Notes: a model not told the origin generated them from the sequence alone. A stretch of 64,000 nt of DNA from Streptomyces sp. NBC_01275 (GCF_026340655.1 NZ_JAPEOZ010000001.1:7192001-7256000); one strand, 5' to 3'; positions 37,255 to 46,139 are shown, numbered from the stretch's first letter. Made by a program: numbers and translations.

Positions 37255-37270
37255 GTTAGGCAACCCTAAC
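37255..37270. promoter_or_regulatory. Iron-box-like palindrome between the MFS gene and hemH
   Basis: GTTAGGCAACCCTAAC is a perfect inverted repeat (GTTAGG/CCTAAC, spacer CAAC). Extended to 19 bp it keeps TTAGG and CTAAC of the actinobacterial iron box but drifts in the outer right half. It lies in the divergent region between a transporter and ferrochelatase, where regulation by DmdR/IdeR would make sense. Confidence 0.5.
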
Positions 37271-37409
37271 GCACCAGGTGTGCACCTTTCCGCGCAGGTG
37301 GCACCCCCGCCCCCCCGCCTTCGCCCCGCACCCTCTGACCCTTCGCCCCGGCTCTCGCCCGTCACCCCGCCGTTTCCCGGCTGTCAGAGGCGGGTGGCAG
37401 GATCGACTC

Positions 37410-38537
37410 ATGCGAGACGCGCTCGATGCCACCCCCTACGACGCCCTGCTCCTGCTCTCCTTCGGCGGCCCGGAAGGCCCGGACGACGTGGTCCCGTTCC
37501 TGGAGAACGTGACGCGCGGGCGAGGCATCCCCAAGGAACGCCTCAAGGAAGTGGGGCAGCACTACTTCCTGTTCGGCGGGGTCAGCCCCATCAACGACCA
37601 GAACCGCGCCCTGCTGGACGCCCTGCGCAAGGACTTCGCCGACCACGGCCTGGACCTGCCGATCTACTGGGGCAACCGCAACTGGGCCCCGTACCTGACG
37701 GACGTCCTGCGCGAGATGGTCGCCGACGGCCGCCGCCGCGTCCTCGTCCTCGCCACCAGCGCCTACGCCTCGTACTCGGGCTGCCGCCAGTACCGCGAGA
37801 ACCTCGCCGACTCGCTGGCCGCCCTGGAGGCCGAGGGCCTCGACCTGCCGAAGGTCGACAAGCTGCGGCACTACTTCAACCACCCGGGCTTCCTGGAGCC
37901 CATGATCGACGGCGTGATCGAGTCCCTCGCCGACCTCCCCGAGGACGTCCGGGACGGCGCGCACATCGCCTTCTCGACCCATTCCATCCCCACCGCCGCG
38001 GCCGACTCCTCCGGCCCGGTCGGGGCCCACGGCGACGGCGGGGCGTACGTCGAGCAGCACCTGGACGTGGCGCGGCTGATCGTCGACGCCGTCCGCGAGC
38101 GCACCGGCGTCGACCACCCCTGGCAGCTCGTCTACCAGTCCCGCTCCGGCGCCCCGCACATCCCGTGGCTGGAGCCGGACATCTGCGACCACCTTGAGGA
38201 GCGGCACGCCGCCGGGGTCCCGGCCGTCGTGATGGCCCCCATCGGCTTCGTCTCCGACCACATGGAGGTCCTCTACGACCTCGACACGGAGGCGAAGGCC
38301 AAGGGCGAGGAGCTGGGCCTGCCGCTGCGCCGCTCGGCCACCGTCGGCGCCGACCCCCGCTTCGCGGCCGCGATCCGCGAGCTCGTCCTGGAGCGCGCCG
38401 CGACCGAGAGCGGACAGCCGGTCGCCCCCTGCGCCCTCGGGACCCTCGGCCCCGGCCACGACCTCTGCCCCGTCGGCTGCTGCCCGGCGCGCGCGCCCAA
38501 GCCCGCCGCCGCGGGCGCCGACAGCCCCTACGCGTGA
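37410..38537 (+). CDS. hemH: Ferrochelatase (coproporphyrin-type in actinobacteria)
   Basis: 375 residues. [32 protein letters not shown] opens the domain, the metal-site His is in STHSIP, and [19 protein letters not shown] is the second conserved block, with the catalytic Glu side in [16 protein letters not shown]-terminal cysteine group ([18 protein letters not shown]) may bind a 2Fe-2S cluster, as in some actinobacterial members. In Actinobacteria this enzyme puts iron into coproporphyrin III (CpfC) rather than protoporphyrin IX. ATG 37410 has CAGGAT six bases upstream, suggesting a leaderless transcript. It is followed closely by the inositol-phosphatase-like gene. Confidence 0.95.
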   Translation: MRDALDATPYDALLLLSFGGPEGPDDVVPFLENVTRGRGIPKERLKEVGQHYFLFGGVSPINDQNRALLDALRKDFADHGLDLPIYWGNRNWAPYLTDVLREMVADGRRRVLVLATSAYASYSGCRQYRENLADSLAALEAEGLDLPKVDKLRHYFNHPGFLEPMIDGVIESLADLPEDVRDGAHIAFSTHSIPTAAADSSGPVGAHGDGGAYVEQHLDVARLIVDAVRERTGVDHPWQLVYQSRSGAPHIPWLEPDICDHLEERHAAGVPAVVMAPIGFVSDHMEVLYDLDTEAKAKGEELGLPLRRSATVGADPRFAAAIRELVLERAATESGQPVAPCALGTLGPGHDLCPVGCCPARAPKPAAAGADSPYA

Positions 38538-38545
38538 GGACTCCC

Positions 38546-39361
38546 GTGACCGACCCCCTGCACACGGACCTGCTCGAGCTCGCCAGGGAGGCCGCCCGCC
38601 GGGCCGGCGAACTGCTGCGGGACGGCCGCCCGGCCGACCTCGCGGTCGCCGCCACCAAGTCGAGCCCCATCGACGTCGTCACCGAGATGGACATCGCGGC
38701 CGAGAAGCTGATCACGGACCTGATCTCCGACCACCGCCCCGACGACGGCTTCCTCGGAGAGGAGGGCGCCTCCAGCGAGGGCAGCAGCGGCATCCGCTGG
38801 GTGATCGACCCGCTCGACGGCACGGTCAACTACCTCTACGGGCTGCCCACCTGGTCCGTCTCCATCGCGGCGGAACAGGACGGCGAGACCGTCGTCGGGG
38901 CCGTCGAGATCCCGATGCGCGGCGAGTCGTACCACGCGGTCCGCGGCGGCGGCGCCTGGGGCACCGGCGCCTGGGAGGGCGAGCGCGCCCTGGCCTGCCG
39001 CCCCACGGCGCCCCTCGAGCAGGCCCTGGTCTCCACCGGCTTCAACTACGTCACCGAGGTCCGCGCCCACCAGGCCGACGTCGCCCAGCGGCTGATCCCG
39101 CTCCTGCGGGACATCCGGCGCGGCGGCTCGGCCGCGGTCGACCTCTGCGACGTGGCCGCCGGCCGCCTCGACGGCTACTACGAGCGCGGTCTGCACCCCT
39201 GGGACCTGGCCGCGGGGGACCTCATCGCCCGGGAAGCGGGCGCGCTGACCGGTGGACGCCCCGGAGAGCGTCCCGCACGCGATCTGACGGTCGCCGGTAC
39301 CCCGGGAGTCTTCGAGCCCCTCCAGCGGCTCCTGGAGGACTTCGGCGCCTGGCACGACTGA
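38546..39361 (+). CDS. Inositol monophosphatase family phosphatase
   Basis: 271 residues. The metal-binding motifs are complete: EEGASSE, WVIDPLDGTVNYLYG and WDLAAGDLIAREAG. These enzymes remove phosphate from inositol-1-phosphate, histidinol phosphate or related sugars using Mg2+. GTG 38546 is chosen for the GAGGACT upstream; an earlier GTG at 38534 overlaps the hemH stop. It is probably co-transcribed with hemH, though no metabolic link is obvious. A perfect terminator follows. Confidence 0.92.
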   Translation: MTDPLHTDLLELAREAARRAGELLRDGRPADLAVAATKSSPIDVVTEMDIAAEKLITDLISDHRPDDGFLGEEGASSEGSSGIRWVIDPLDGTVNYLYGLPTWSVSIAAEQDGETVVGAVEIPMRGESYHAVRGGGAWGTGAWEGERALACRPTAPLEQALVSTGFNYVTEVRAHQADVAQRLIPLLRDIRRGGSAAVDLCDVAAGRLDGYYERGLHPWDLAAGDLIAREAGALTGGRPGERPARDLTVAGTPGVFEPLQRLLEDFGAWHD

Positions 39362-39401
39362 GCCGTCACGAGGCGGACGCCTTCACGAGGCGGGCACGCG
39401 A

Positions 39402-39434
39402 AGGGGCCCCGGCGCTGGATTCGCCGGGGCCCCT
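39402..39434. terminator. Bidirectional terminator after the inositol phosphatase gene
   Basis: AGGGGCCCCGGCG (39402-39414) pairs perfectly with CGCCGGGGCCCCT (39422-39434) around a seven-base loop. It separates the convergent phosphatase gene and the 57-aa gene. Confidence 0.9.
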
Positions 39435-39471
39435 CCGTCGTGCACGCGAACTGCTCAGACGTGCGAACTGC

Positions 39472-39645
39472 TCAGACGCTCGTCGCGCCGACCTCCACAC
39501 CGTGGTCGGCGGCGAGGCGGCGCAGGTCGTCGAGCTCAGCCTGTTCCACCTCGACGAGGAAGTCGTCGCCCTCGTCGCGAGCCCGCGTCAGGTCGGTCTC
39601 GGTCGCCCTTATGCGCTGCAGAAGTCCTGCGGTGAATGCGTCCAT
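39472..39645 (-). CDS. Small conserved protein, 57 aa
   Basis: Reads MDAFTAGLLQRIRATETDLT, then RARDEGDDFLVEVEQAELDD, and ends LRRLAADHGVEVGATSV. The ATG has GAGGGGG nine to fifteen bases upstream, codon third positions are GC-rich, and a perfect terminator lies just downstream, all of which support a true gene. It is helical and highly charged, with a heptad-like spacing, so may dimerise. The function is unknown. It is divergent from cutRS, and similar short proteins occur at this place in other streptomycetes as far as I recall. Confidence 0.8.
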   Translation of the reverse strand: MDAFTAGLLQRIRATETDLTRARDEGDDFLVEVEQAELDDLRRLAADHGVEVGATSV

Positions 39646-40061
39646 GCTGCGCCCCCTCGTCCTGGGTCGTGGGTCGTTGGCACGGGGGTGTGCCGGGTTG
39701 GGAAGGGGCGATCACGTCTCCTGTAGGTGCCCAGCGCTGCCCTGCCGGGCGGCGACGGTGCCGGACACCCACGCCCGCTCTGCGGCAAGCGGAGCGCGAA
39801 GTACCACATGGTGCTGTGGCACATGCAGAGCGTGATCGCGGGGTGTAAAGCCGTCCTCCCCCTGCTCTCTTCCACGGAAACCTCAACCCGGCGAGAAAAT
39901 CTGGCATTCCCGGGCTTCACACCCGTCCTTCATCCCGCTCGTCCCCGTCTTACAGCCGACTTATGGCCGAAAAGGGCAGGATGGAGGCCACACTCACCCA
40001 GCCCCCTGCCCACGCACGCTCACCGAGCGCTACGCGGGTGGACACAGGAAGGACAAGCGAC

Positions 40062-40715
40062 GTGCGCGTACTCGTCGTCGAGGACGAGCAGCTGCTCGCC
40101 GATGCGGTGGCCACCGGACTGCGCCGGGAGGCCATGGCCGTCGACGTCGTGTACGACGGTGCGGCCGCCCTGGAGCGCATCGGCGTCAACGACTACGACG
40201 TGGTCGTCCTCGACCGTGACCTCCCGCTCGTGCACGGCGACGACGTCTGCCGCAAGATCGTCGAGCTCGGCATGCCCACCCGCGTGCTGATGCTCACGGC
40301 GTCCGGCGACGTCAGCGACCGTGTCGAGGGCCTGGAGATCGGCGCCGACGACTACCTCCCCAAGCCCTTCGCCTTCAGCGAGCTCATCGCACGCGTGCGT
40401 GCCCTCGGCCGGCGCACCAGCGTGCCGCTGCCGCCCGTCCTGGAGCGCGCCGGCATCAAGCTCGACCCCAACCGCCGCGAGGTCTTCCGCGACGGCAAGG
40501 AGGTCCAGCTCGCGCCCAAGGAGTTCGCCGTCCTGGAGGTGCTGATGCGCAGCGAGGGCGCGGTGGTCTCCGCCGAGCAGCTTCTGGAGAAGGCCTGGGA
40601 CGAGAACACCGACCCCTTCACCAACGTCGTGCGGGTGACCGTCATGACCCTGCGCCGTAAGCTCGGCGAACCCCCGGTGATCGTCACCGTCCCCGGCTCC
40701 GGCTACCGGATCTGA
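40062..40715 (+). CDS. cutR: CutR response regulator (OmpR family)
   Basis: 217 residues, the length of S. lividans CutR. Receiver: VRVLVVEDEQLLADAVATGLRREAMAVDVVYDG, acceptor Asp in VVVLDRDLPLVHG, Thr in MLTASGD, Lys in YLPKPFAF. Winged HTH: LAPKEFAVLEVLMRSEGAVVSAEQLLEKAWD and NVVRVTVMTLRRKLG. GTG 40062 follows AAGGACAAG. It is followed six bases later by cutS. In Streptomyces CutRS controls responses to secreted-protein (disulphide/extracytoplasmic) stress and influences secondary metabolism. A 416-bp gap upstream must hold its promoter; I could not place it with confidence. Confidence 0.95.
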   Translation: MRVLVVEDEQLLADAVATGLRREAMAVDVVYDGAAALERIGVNDYDVVVLDRDLPLVHGDDVCRKIVELGMPTRVLMLTASGDVSDRVEGLEIGADDYLPKPFAFSELIARVRALGRRTSVPLPPVLERAGIKLDPNRREVFRDGKEVQLAPKEFAVLEVLMRSEGAVVSAEQLLEKAWDENTDPFTNVVRVTVMTLRRKLGEPPVIVTVPGSGYRI

Positions 40716-40721
40716 TCCGCC

Positions 40722-41978
40722 GTGGCCGCGACGCCCGCGCCTCCCCAGGCGCCCCCGAAGCCCACCTGGGACCCCAGGAGGCCGCAGGCCGCCCCCTTCC
40801 CGTGGCTGCGCCCGACCATCCGCATACGGCTCACGCTGCTGTACGGCGGCATGTTCCTGATCGCCGGCATCCTGCTGCTGTCGATCATCTACCTGCTGGC
40901 CGCGCAGGCCCTGAAGACGGGCAACCAGCCGCTCTTCAAGATCACGGGCGGCAGCGACATCATCAAGGTCACCAGCGACAACTGCCCCGCGATCAACAAC
41001 GCCAGCAACCTCACGCTCAGCCAGTTCGACGCGGCGGTCAGCGCGTGCATCGACCACCAGCGCCAGGTCGCCCTGGACAACCTGCTCAGCCGCTCCCTGC
41101 TGGCCCTGCTCGGCCTTGCCGTGATCGCCTTCGCCTTCGGCTACGCCATGGCCGGCCGGGTGCTGTCCCCGCTCGGCCGGATCACCCGTACCGCGCGCGC
41201 GGTGGCGGGCTCGGACCTGTCCCGCCGTATCGAACTGGACGGGCCCGACGACGAGCTGAAGGAGCTGGCCGACACCTTCGACGACATGCTGGAGCGCCTG
41301 CAGCGGGCCTTCACCGCCCAGCAGCGCTTCGTGGGCAACGCCTCGCACGAGCTGCGGACCCCGCTGGCGATCAACCGCACCCTCCTCGAAGTGCACCTCT
41401 CCGACCCGAACGCGCCGATGGAGCTCCAGCAGCTCGGCAAGACGCTGCTGGCCACCAACGAGCGCAGCGAGCAGCTCGTCGAGGGCCTGCTGCTCCTGGC
41501 CCGCAGCGACAACCAGATCGTCGAGCGCAAGCCGGTCGACCTCTCCGAGGTCGCCGGGCAGGCCATCGACCAGGTGAACGGCGAGGCGGAGGCCAAGGGC
41601 GTGGAGATCCGCGGCAAGCGGGCCTCGGCCGTCGTCCAGGGAAACGGCGTGCTGCTGGAGCGCATCGCCCTGAACCTCCTGCAGAACGCGGTGCGGTACA
41701 ACGTCCCGCAGGACGGCTGGGTCGAGGTGACCACCCAGGTCGAGCACGGCCAGGCGGTCCTGGTGGTGTCGAACACCGGGCCGGTCGTGCCGGCGTACGA
41801 GGTCGACAACCTCTTCGAGCCCTTCCGGCGGCTGCGTACGGAGCGCACGGGCAGCGACAAGGGCGTCGGGCTCGGCCTGTCCATCGTCCGGTCCGTGGCC
41901 CGGGCTCACGGCGGCCATATCGTGGCCCGACCGCGCGAGGGAGGAGGGCTCGTGATGCGGGTCGCCCTTCCCGTCTGA
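40722..41978 (+). CDS. cutS: CutS sensor histidine kinase
   Basis: 418 residues. Membrane helices at about 37-61 and 122-145 flank an extracytoplasmic domain of some 60 residues that holds exactly two cysteines, Cys88 and Cys109, which could form a disulphide sensor. A HAMP domain follows, then the phospho-acceptor His209 in NASHELRTPLA, and an ATPase with NLLQNAVRYN, VSNTGPVVP and GVGLGLSIVRSVA. Co-transcribed with cutR. The terminator at 42119-42137 ends the operon. Confidence 0.95.
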   Translation: MAATPAPPQAPPKPTWDPRRPQAAPFPWLRPTIRIRLTLLYGGMFLIAGILLLSIIYLLAAQALKTGNQPLFKITGGSDIIKVTSDNCPAINNASNLTLSQFDAAVSACIDHQRQVALDNLLSRSLLALLGLAVIAFAFGYAMAGRVLSPLGRITRTARAVAGSDLSRRIELDGPDDELKELADTFDDMLERLQRAFTAQQRFVGNASHELRTPLAINRTLLEVHLSDPNAPMELQQLGKTLLATNERSEQLVEGLLLLARSDNQIVERKPVDLSEVAGQAIDQVNGEAEAKGVEIRGKRASAVVQGNGVLLERIALNLLQNAVRYNVPQDGWVEVTTQVEHGQAVLVVSNTGPVVPAYEVDNLFEPFRRLRTERTGSDKGVGLGLSIVRSVARAHGGHIVARPREGGGLVMRVALPV

Positions 41979-42118
41979 GATCATGTCGCCGACACACGCG
42001 GGGATGTTCGCTTTGCGCGGAATTTTCAGAACTCCGGCCAGGCCCTCCCGTGTGTGATCGATCACAAAGGCGAATTTCCGGCCATCTACTCTCTGTGATC
42101 ATGAAGACCCTTGTAAAG

Positions 42119-42137
42119 CCCGGAAAATCCGGGTTTT
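42119..42137 (+). terminator. Rho-independent terminator after cutRS
   Basis: CCCGGA (42119-42124), loop AAA, TCCGGG (42128-42133), then TTTT. It is a short classic intrinsic terminator, rare in such GC-rich DNA. The rest of the 41979-42374 gap holds the DUF4193 promoter region and a palindrome CCGCCTCGAGGCGG at 42291-42304. Confidence 0.75.
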
Positions 42138-42374
42138 CGGGGGTCCTGATCACGGGAAGTACACGGTGAGACGCCTTTGAAGTGCGGCATTCGGACCGTG
42201 TACGGTCCCGATCGCCATCCAAGCCGATCACTCATGAGGAGTCCGGTTGGGTGTCGATTGAGTAACAGACCTTGATGTGAGGCAAAATCTCCGCCTCGAG
42301 GCGGGCACAAGTCCGGCCTCTCACGCGTTACGTGCGCTGGAGACACCGCAGACACCCAGAGGGGGAGAGGCGAA

Positions 42375-42671
42375 ATGGCAACCGATTACGACACCCCACG
42401 CAAGACCGATGACGACGTCGACTCCGACAGCCTTGAAGAGCTCAAGGCCCGGAGGAACGACAAGTCCGCCTCCGCTGTAGACGTAGACGAGTTCGAGGCC
42501 GCGGAGGGCCTCGAACTGCCCGGAGCAGACCTCTCGAACGAGGAGTTGGCTGTCCGGGTGCTGCCCAAGCAGCAGGACGAGTTCACTTGCATGAGCTGCT
42601 TCCTGGTGCACCACCGCAGCCAGCTGGCCCGCGAGAAGAACGGTCAGCCGATCTGCCGCGACTGCGACTGA
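42375..42671 (+). CDS. DUF4193 family zinc-ribbon-like protein
   Basis: 98 residues. The acidic N-terminal two thirds (MATDYDTPRKTDDDVDSDSLEELKARR) are followed by a small four-cysteine module, C72-x2-C75 (TCMSCFLVHH) and C94-x2-C97 (CRDCD), which should bind zinc. DUF4193 is highly conserved in Actinobacteria; its N-terminus and Zn module resemble RNA-polymerase-associated small proteins, but its role is not established. GGGGGAGAGG precedes the ATG. The next gene starts 13 bp later. Confidence 0.88.
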   Translation: MATDYDTPRKTDDDVDSDSLEELKARRNDKSASAVDVDEFEAAEGLELPGADLSNEELAVRVLPKQQDEFTCMSCFLVHHRSQLAREKNGQPICRDCD

Positions 42672-42684
42672 GGAGGGGTCGGCC

Positions 42685-43632
42685 GTGACTGGCTCGACCC
42701 CCTCTCGGAAGCGCCGTTTCCCCTTCGGGGGAGCGGACAAAGGGTCGTCCGACGGCCCTCACGGCGTGCGTGACGACGAGCGAGGCTCATCCGGCACGGG
42801 ACTGGTCCCTGCGGGATCGGCCTCGCTCGAACCGGCGGACGACCGGGCTGACCTCCCGGCTCCGAAGCAAGACGCCGCCCCCGTCGCCAGTCGACGGGCG
42901 GCGGTGATCCGGGACAAGGCCAGGCACTTGGCCCGGGAAGGCGTCCGCAAGGGCGGTGACCGCGCCAGGAGAGGACTGGCGTACCTCGCCGACCGGATCA
43001 TCGAGATCGCCCCGAGGATCCCCGTACGGGACCTCCAGACGCTCCGCAGGCAGTTCCCGGGCCTCGGGCCCGAGGAGCTCGCCGACAAGCTCGTGGCGGG
43101 CGCGGCGAACGCCACGTCCACCGTCGGAGCGGGCATCGGCGCGGCCGCGATGCTGCCCGTGCCGCCCGCGATGCCGACCGAACTGGCCGCGGAGATCACC
43201 GGCGTCGCGGCGATCGAGCTCAAGCTGATCGCCGAACTGCACGAGGTGTACGGCGTACGGCCGCAGGGAAACCTCAAGGACCGCAGCAGCGCCTACCTGC
43301 GCTCGTGGTCCGGTGAACGCGGCGTGCAGGTCCTGAAGCCGTCCTCGATCAACTCCGCGCTCGGCGGCCAGATGAAGCGCGAGCTGCGTCAGCAGATCAT
43401 GAAACGGATGGTCCGCGACCTGCCGAACCTGATGCCCTTCATGGTGGGCGCCGCGGTCGGCGCGGTCATGAACCGGCGGGACACCAGGAGAGTCGCCGCG
43501 AAGATCCGGACCGACCTGCGGAAGATGCAGGTGCCGTGGGACGCACTGCCCGAGCTGCCTCCGCTGGAGAAGCCGGCGGAGCCGATCGACGTGGGGGAGA
43601 TCCCCGGAAACCCCTGGGAACTCGGGCGCTGA
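42685..43632 (+). CDS. Conserved hypothetical protein, EcsC-like
   Basis: 315 residues from GTG 42685 with GAGGAGGGG upstream. After a charged, disordered N-terminus (about 70 residues), the core has AYLADRIIEIAPRIPVRDLQTLRRQFPG, a glycine/alanine-rich hydrophobic stretch (ANATSTVGAGIGAAAMLPVPPAMPTELAAEITGVAAIELKLI) and a second one (NLMPFMVGAAVGAVMNRRDTRRV). The pattern is reminiscent of the EcsC family, but I am not certain. Probably membrane associated. It follows the DUF4193 gene by 13 bp and is likely in the same transcript. Confidence 0.7.
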   Translation: MTGSTPSRKRRFPFGGADKGSSDGPHGVRDDERGSSGTGLVPAGSASLEPADDRADLPAPKQDAAPVASRRAAVIRDKARHLAREGVRKGGDRARRGLAYLADRIIEIAPRIPVRDLQTLRRQFPGLGPEELADKLVAGAANATSTVGAGIGAAAMLPVPPAMPTELAAEITGVAAIELKLIAELHEVYGVRPQGNLKDRSSAYLRSWSGERGVQVLKPSSINSALGGQMKRELRQQIMKRMVRDLPNLMPFMVGAAVGAVMNRRDTRRVAAKIRTDLRKMQVPWDALPELPPLEKPAEPIDVGEIPGNPWELGR

Positions 43633-43665
43633 GCGGACTGGTGCGGGCGCGGGAGGGCCGCCTGC

Positions 43666-44130
43666 CTAGGCCGTCGCCTCCCGGGCCGTCTTCAGGGCCT
43701 GCGCCAGGCGCTCCGGCTCCCGCGTCGACAGGTACAGGTACGGCGTCGGGTCGGCCGGGTCGGTGACCTCCACGCGCAGCGCCGTGGGGATGTAGGAGCG
43801 CAGCAGCAGGAAGGCCCGGGTGTCGGCCTTGTACGTGCGCCAGGCGCGCGCCTCCTCCGCGTCCAGGATCTCCGCCTCGCCCAGTGCCGCGACCGGGATC
43901 TTCGCCTCGCCCGCGATCAGCGAGTCGCCCACCACACGGATGCGCAGGGACCCGTAGGAGCTGGCCACGACCGCCGCGGCCGCGGTGCCGCCGACCAGAC
44001 CGCCGAGCAGCGGCAGGGTGCCGAAGGGCAGCAGGATCAGGGCGAAGGAGACGCCCACGAGGAACGAGACGAACCACCACGAGCGAGGGGCGGTCAGGCG
44101 TTCTTCGTAAGGGGTGGCGGAAAGCTGCAT
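43666..44130 (-). CDS. DUF3093 membrane protein
   Basis: 154 residues from ATG 44130 (MQLSATPYEERLTAPRSWWFVSFLVG). Two close membrane helices (about 20-60) are followed by a beta-rich cytoplasmic domain (LRIRVVGDSLIAGEAKIPVAALGEAEILD...YKADTRAFLLLRSYIPTALRVEVTDPADPTPYLYLSTREPE), the pattern of DUF3093. This gene is regularly divergent from, or near, dut in actinobacteria. The role is unknown; the layout resembles bacterial PH-domain membrane proteins. Confidence 0.88.
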   Translation of the reverse strand: MQLSATPYEERLTAPRSWWFVSFLVGVSFALILLPFGTLPLLGGLVGGTAAAAVVASSYGSLRIRVVGDSLIAGEAKIPVAALGEAEILDAEEARAWRTYKADTRAFLLLRSYIPTALRVEVTDPADPTPYLYLSTREPERLAQALKTAREATA

Positions 44131-44188
44131 GAAGCCAAGCTTGGCACGGTGTCCGGAACCCATCGACGCGCGGGTAAGGTCTGCGGCT

Positions 44189-44773
44189 GTGAGTGGTACT
44201 TCCCCGGCTCTTCAGCCCCCGGCCGACGCGGTGAAACCCGTGCGGCACCCCGATGCTCCCGCGCCCGGCGAGCTTCTCGGCGCCCACTACGAACAGTGTT
44301 TCGGGTGCGGCGGCGGGCAGTCGCACGGACTGCACCTGGAGGCGCGGGCCGGCGCGGGAGTCACCGTCACCGCCGAGTTCACCGTGCAGCCCGCCCACCA
44401 GGGCGCGCCCGGACTCGCCCACGGCGGTGTCCTGGCCACCGCCCTCGACGAGACGCTCGGCTCGCTGAACTGGCTGCTGCGGACGATCGCCGTGACCGGA
44501 CGGCTCGAGACCGACTTCGTGCGGCCCGTGCCCGTCGGCACCACGCTGTACCTGGAGGCCGAGGTGACGGCGGTGGCCCGCCGGAAGATCTACTCCACCG
44601 GGACCGGACGGATCGGCGGCCCCGAGGGGCCCGTCGCCGTCCGTGCCGACGCGCTCTTCGTCGAGGTGGACGTCGAGCACTTCGTGAACAACGGGCGCGA
44701 GCGGGAGATCCGGGCCGCGATGAGCGACCCGGACCAGATCCGGCGCGCTCGCGCCTTCGAGGTGAACCCGTGA
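44189..44773 (+). CDS. PaaI/hotdog-fold thioesterase
   Basis: 194 residues from GTG 44189, with AAGGT upstream; TAAGGT (44175-44180) could also be a -10 for a leaderless mRNA. The hotdog domain has YEQCFGCGGGQSHGLHLEA, HQGAPGLAHGGVLATALDETLGSL (the substrate-gating Asp/Glu helix) and TDFVRPVPVGTTLYLEAEV. It would hydrolyse acyl-CoA thioesters. The stop overlaps the start of dut by four bases (gtga), so the two are co-translated. Confidence 0.9.
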   Translation: MSGTSPALQPPADAVKPVRHPDAPAPGELLGAHYEQCFGCGGGQSHGLHLEARAGAGVTVTAEFTVQPAHQGAPGLAHGGVLATALDETLGSLNWLLRTIAVTGRLETDFVRPVPVGTTLYLEAEVTAVARRKIYSTGTGRIGGPEGPVAVRADALFVEVDVEHFVNNGREREIRAAMSDPDQIRRARAFEVNP

Positions 44774-45330
44774 GCCCTGCGTCCCGTCGAGAACTCGACG
44801 TCCTGATCCGGCGCGTCGATCCCGACGTACCGCTTCCGACGTATGCGCACCCCGGTGACGCGGGGGCCGATCTGCGGACCACGGAGAGCTGTGAGCTGGC
44901 GCCGGGGGAGCGGGCCGTGCTGCCCACGGGGGTGTCCGTCGCGCTGCCCGAGGGGTACGCGGCCTTCGTGCACCCCCGGTCGGGGCTGGCCGCGCGGTGC
45001 GGTGTGGCCCTCGTGAATGCCCCGGGGACGGTTGATGCCGGGTACCGTGGGGAGATCAAGGTGATCGTGGTGAATCTCGACCCGCGCGAGTCCGTGCGGT
45101 TCGAGCGCTTCGACCGGATTGCCCAACTGGTCGTCCAGCAGGTCGAGAGGGTCCGCTTCCAGGAGGTCGCGGAGCTTCCCGACTCGGCACGGGCCGCAGG
45201 GGGCTTCGGTTCCTCCGGCGGGCATGCCGCGGTGGGCGGCGACAGCGGCACAAGCGTTCAGGCCGCCGCGGGCGGCGCGACGGGTGGGAATCGATACGCT
45301 TCGGTCGTATCCGACCGGGAAGGACAGTGA
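44770..45330 (+). CDS. dut: dUTP diphosphatase
   Basis: 186 residues. All five dUTPase motifs are present: 1 AHPGDAGADL, 2 PRSGLAA, 3 NAPGTVDAGYRGEI, 4 RIAQLVVQ and 5 RAAGGFGSSGGHA. The trimeric enzyme hydrolyses dUTP to dUMP, keeping uracil out of DNA and feeding dTMP synthesis. A C-terminal extension of about 35 residues rich in Gly/Ala/Ser follows motif 5, longer than usual. The GTG start overlaps the thioesterase stop, and DUF3710 begins one base after the stop. Confidence 0.96.
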   Translation: MSPASRRELDVLIRRVDPDVPLPTYAHPGDAGADLRTTESCELAPGERAVLPTGVSVALPEGYAAFVHPRSGLAARCGVALVNAPGTVDAGYRGEIKVIVVNLDPRESVRFERFDRIAQLVVQQVERVRFQEVAELPDSARAAGGFGSSGGHAAVGGDSGTSVQAAAGGATGGNRYASVVSDREGQ

Positions 45331-45331
45331 C

Positions 45332-46102
45332 GTGTTCGGACGTCGCAAGAAGAAGGGTGCCGCCGAGGACGCGGCCGGCGAGGCCGAGCAGGTCGTCGAC
45401 AGTGTCGACACTGAGGCGGACGAAGAGGGAACGGGCGAGCGCGAGCGCGTACGGCTCGAGCCGGAGCCGCGGCCCGACGGGCCCTGGGACGACTCCGAGG
45501 TCCGCGACCCGGCCGAGGGCCGGGTCGACCTGGGCGGTCTGTTCGTGCCGGGCGTCGACGGCATGGAGCTGCGGGTCGAGGTCGCGGGCGACGCGATCGT
45601 CGCGGCGACCGTCGTGCTGCGCGACAGCGCCATCCAGCTGCAGGCCTTCGCCGCGCCCAAGCGCGAGGGCATCTGGGGCGAGGTGCGCGAGGAGATCGGC
45701 TCCGGCATCACCCAGCAGGGCGGCATCATCGACGAGGTCGAGGGCCCGCTGGGCTGGGAGCTGCGGGCCCAGGTGCCGGTGCAGCTGCCGGACGGCACGG
45801 GCGGCTTCCATGTCGTGCGGTTCGTCGGCGTGGACGGTCCCCGCTGGTTCCTGCGCGGAGTGATCTCGGGCCAGGGCGCGGTGCAGCCGCAGGCCGCGGG
45901 CCTGCTCGAGCAGATCTTCCGGGACACGGTCGTGGTCCGCGGCGAGGGCCCGATGGCGCCCCGCGACCCGATCGTCCTCAAGCTGCCGAACGACGCGCAG
46001 ATGGTGCCCGAGGGCGTCCAGCAGCAGGAGCAGGAAGGCTCCCGCTTCTCCGGCGGCATGGGCCAGCTGCAGCGCGGACCGGAGATCACCGAGGTCCGCT
46101 AG
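45332..46102 (+). CDS. DUF3710 family protein
   Basis: 256 residues from GTG 45332 (VFGRRKKKGAAEDAAGEAEQ) with GGAAGGA upstream. After an acidic linker the domain reads GPWDDSEV.DPAEGRVDLGGLFVPGVDGMELRVEV and LRGVISGQGAVQPQAAGLLEQIFRDTVVVRGEGPMAPRDPIVLKLP, the DUF3710 signature. It nearly always follows dut in actinobacteria. Cytoplasmic, function unknown. A 13-bp perfect terminator follows. Confidence 0.9.
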   Translation: MFGRRKKKGAAEDAAGEAEQVVDSVDTEADEEGTGERERVRLEPEPRPDGPWDDSEVRDPAEGRVDLGGLFVPGVDGMELRVEVAGDAIVAATVVLRDSAIQLQAFAAPKREGIWGEVREEIGSGITQQGGIIDEVEGPLGWELRAQVPVQLPDGTGGFHVVRFVGVDGPRWFLRGVISGQGAVQPQAAGLLEQIFRDTVVVRGEGPMAPRDPIVLKLPNDAQMVPEGVQQQEQEGSRFSGGMGQLQRGPEITEVR

Positions 46103-46139
46103 CCAGACGCAGACGGCAAACGTCATACCGTACGGCGCA

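Noticed and set aside
42101..42169. Short peptide MKTLVKPGKSGFSGVLITGSTR
   Set aside because: It reads through the intrinsic terminator of cutRS and lacks a ribosome site.
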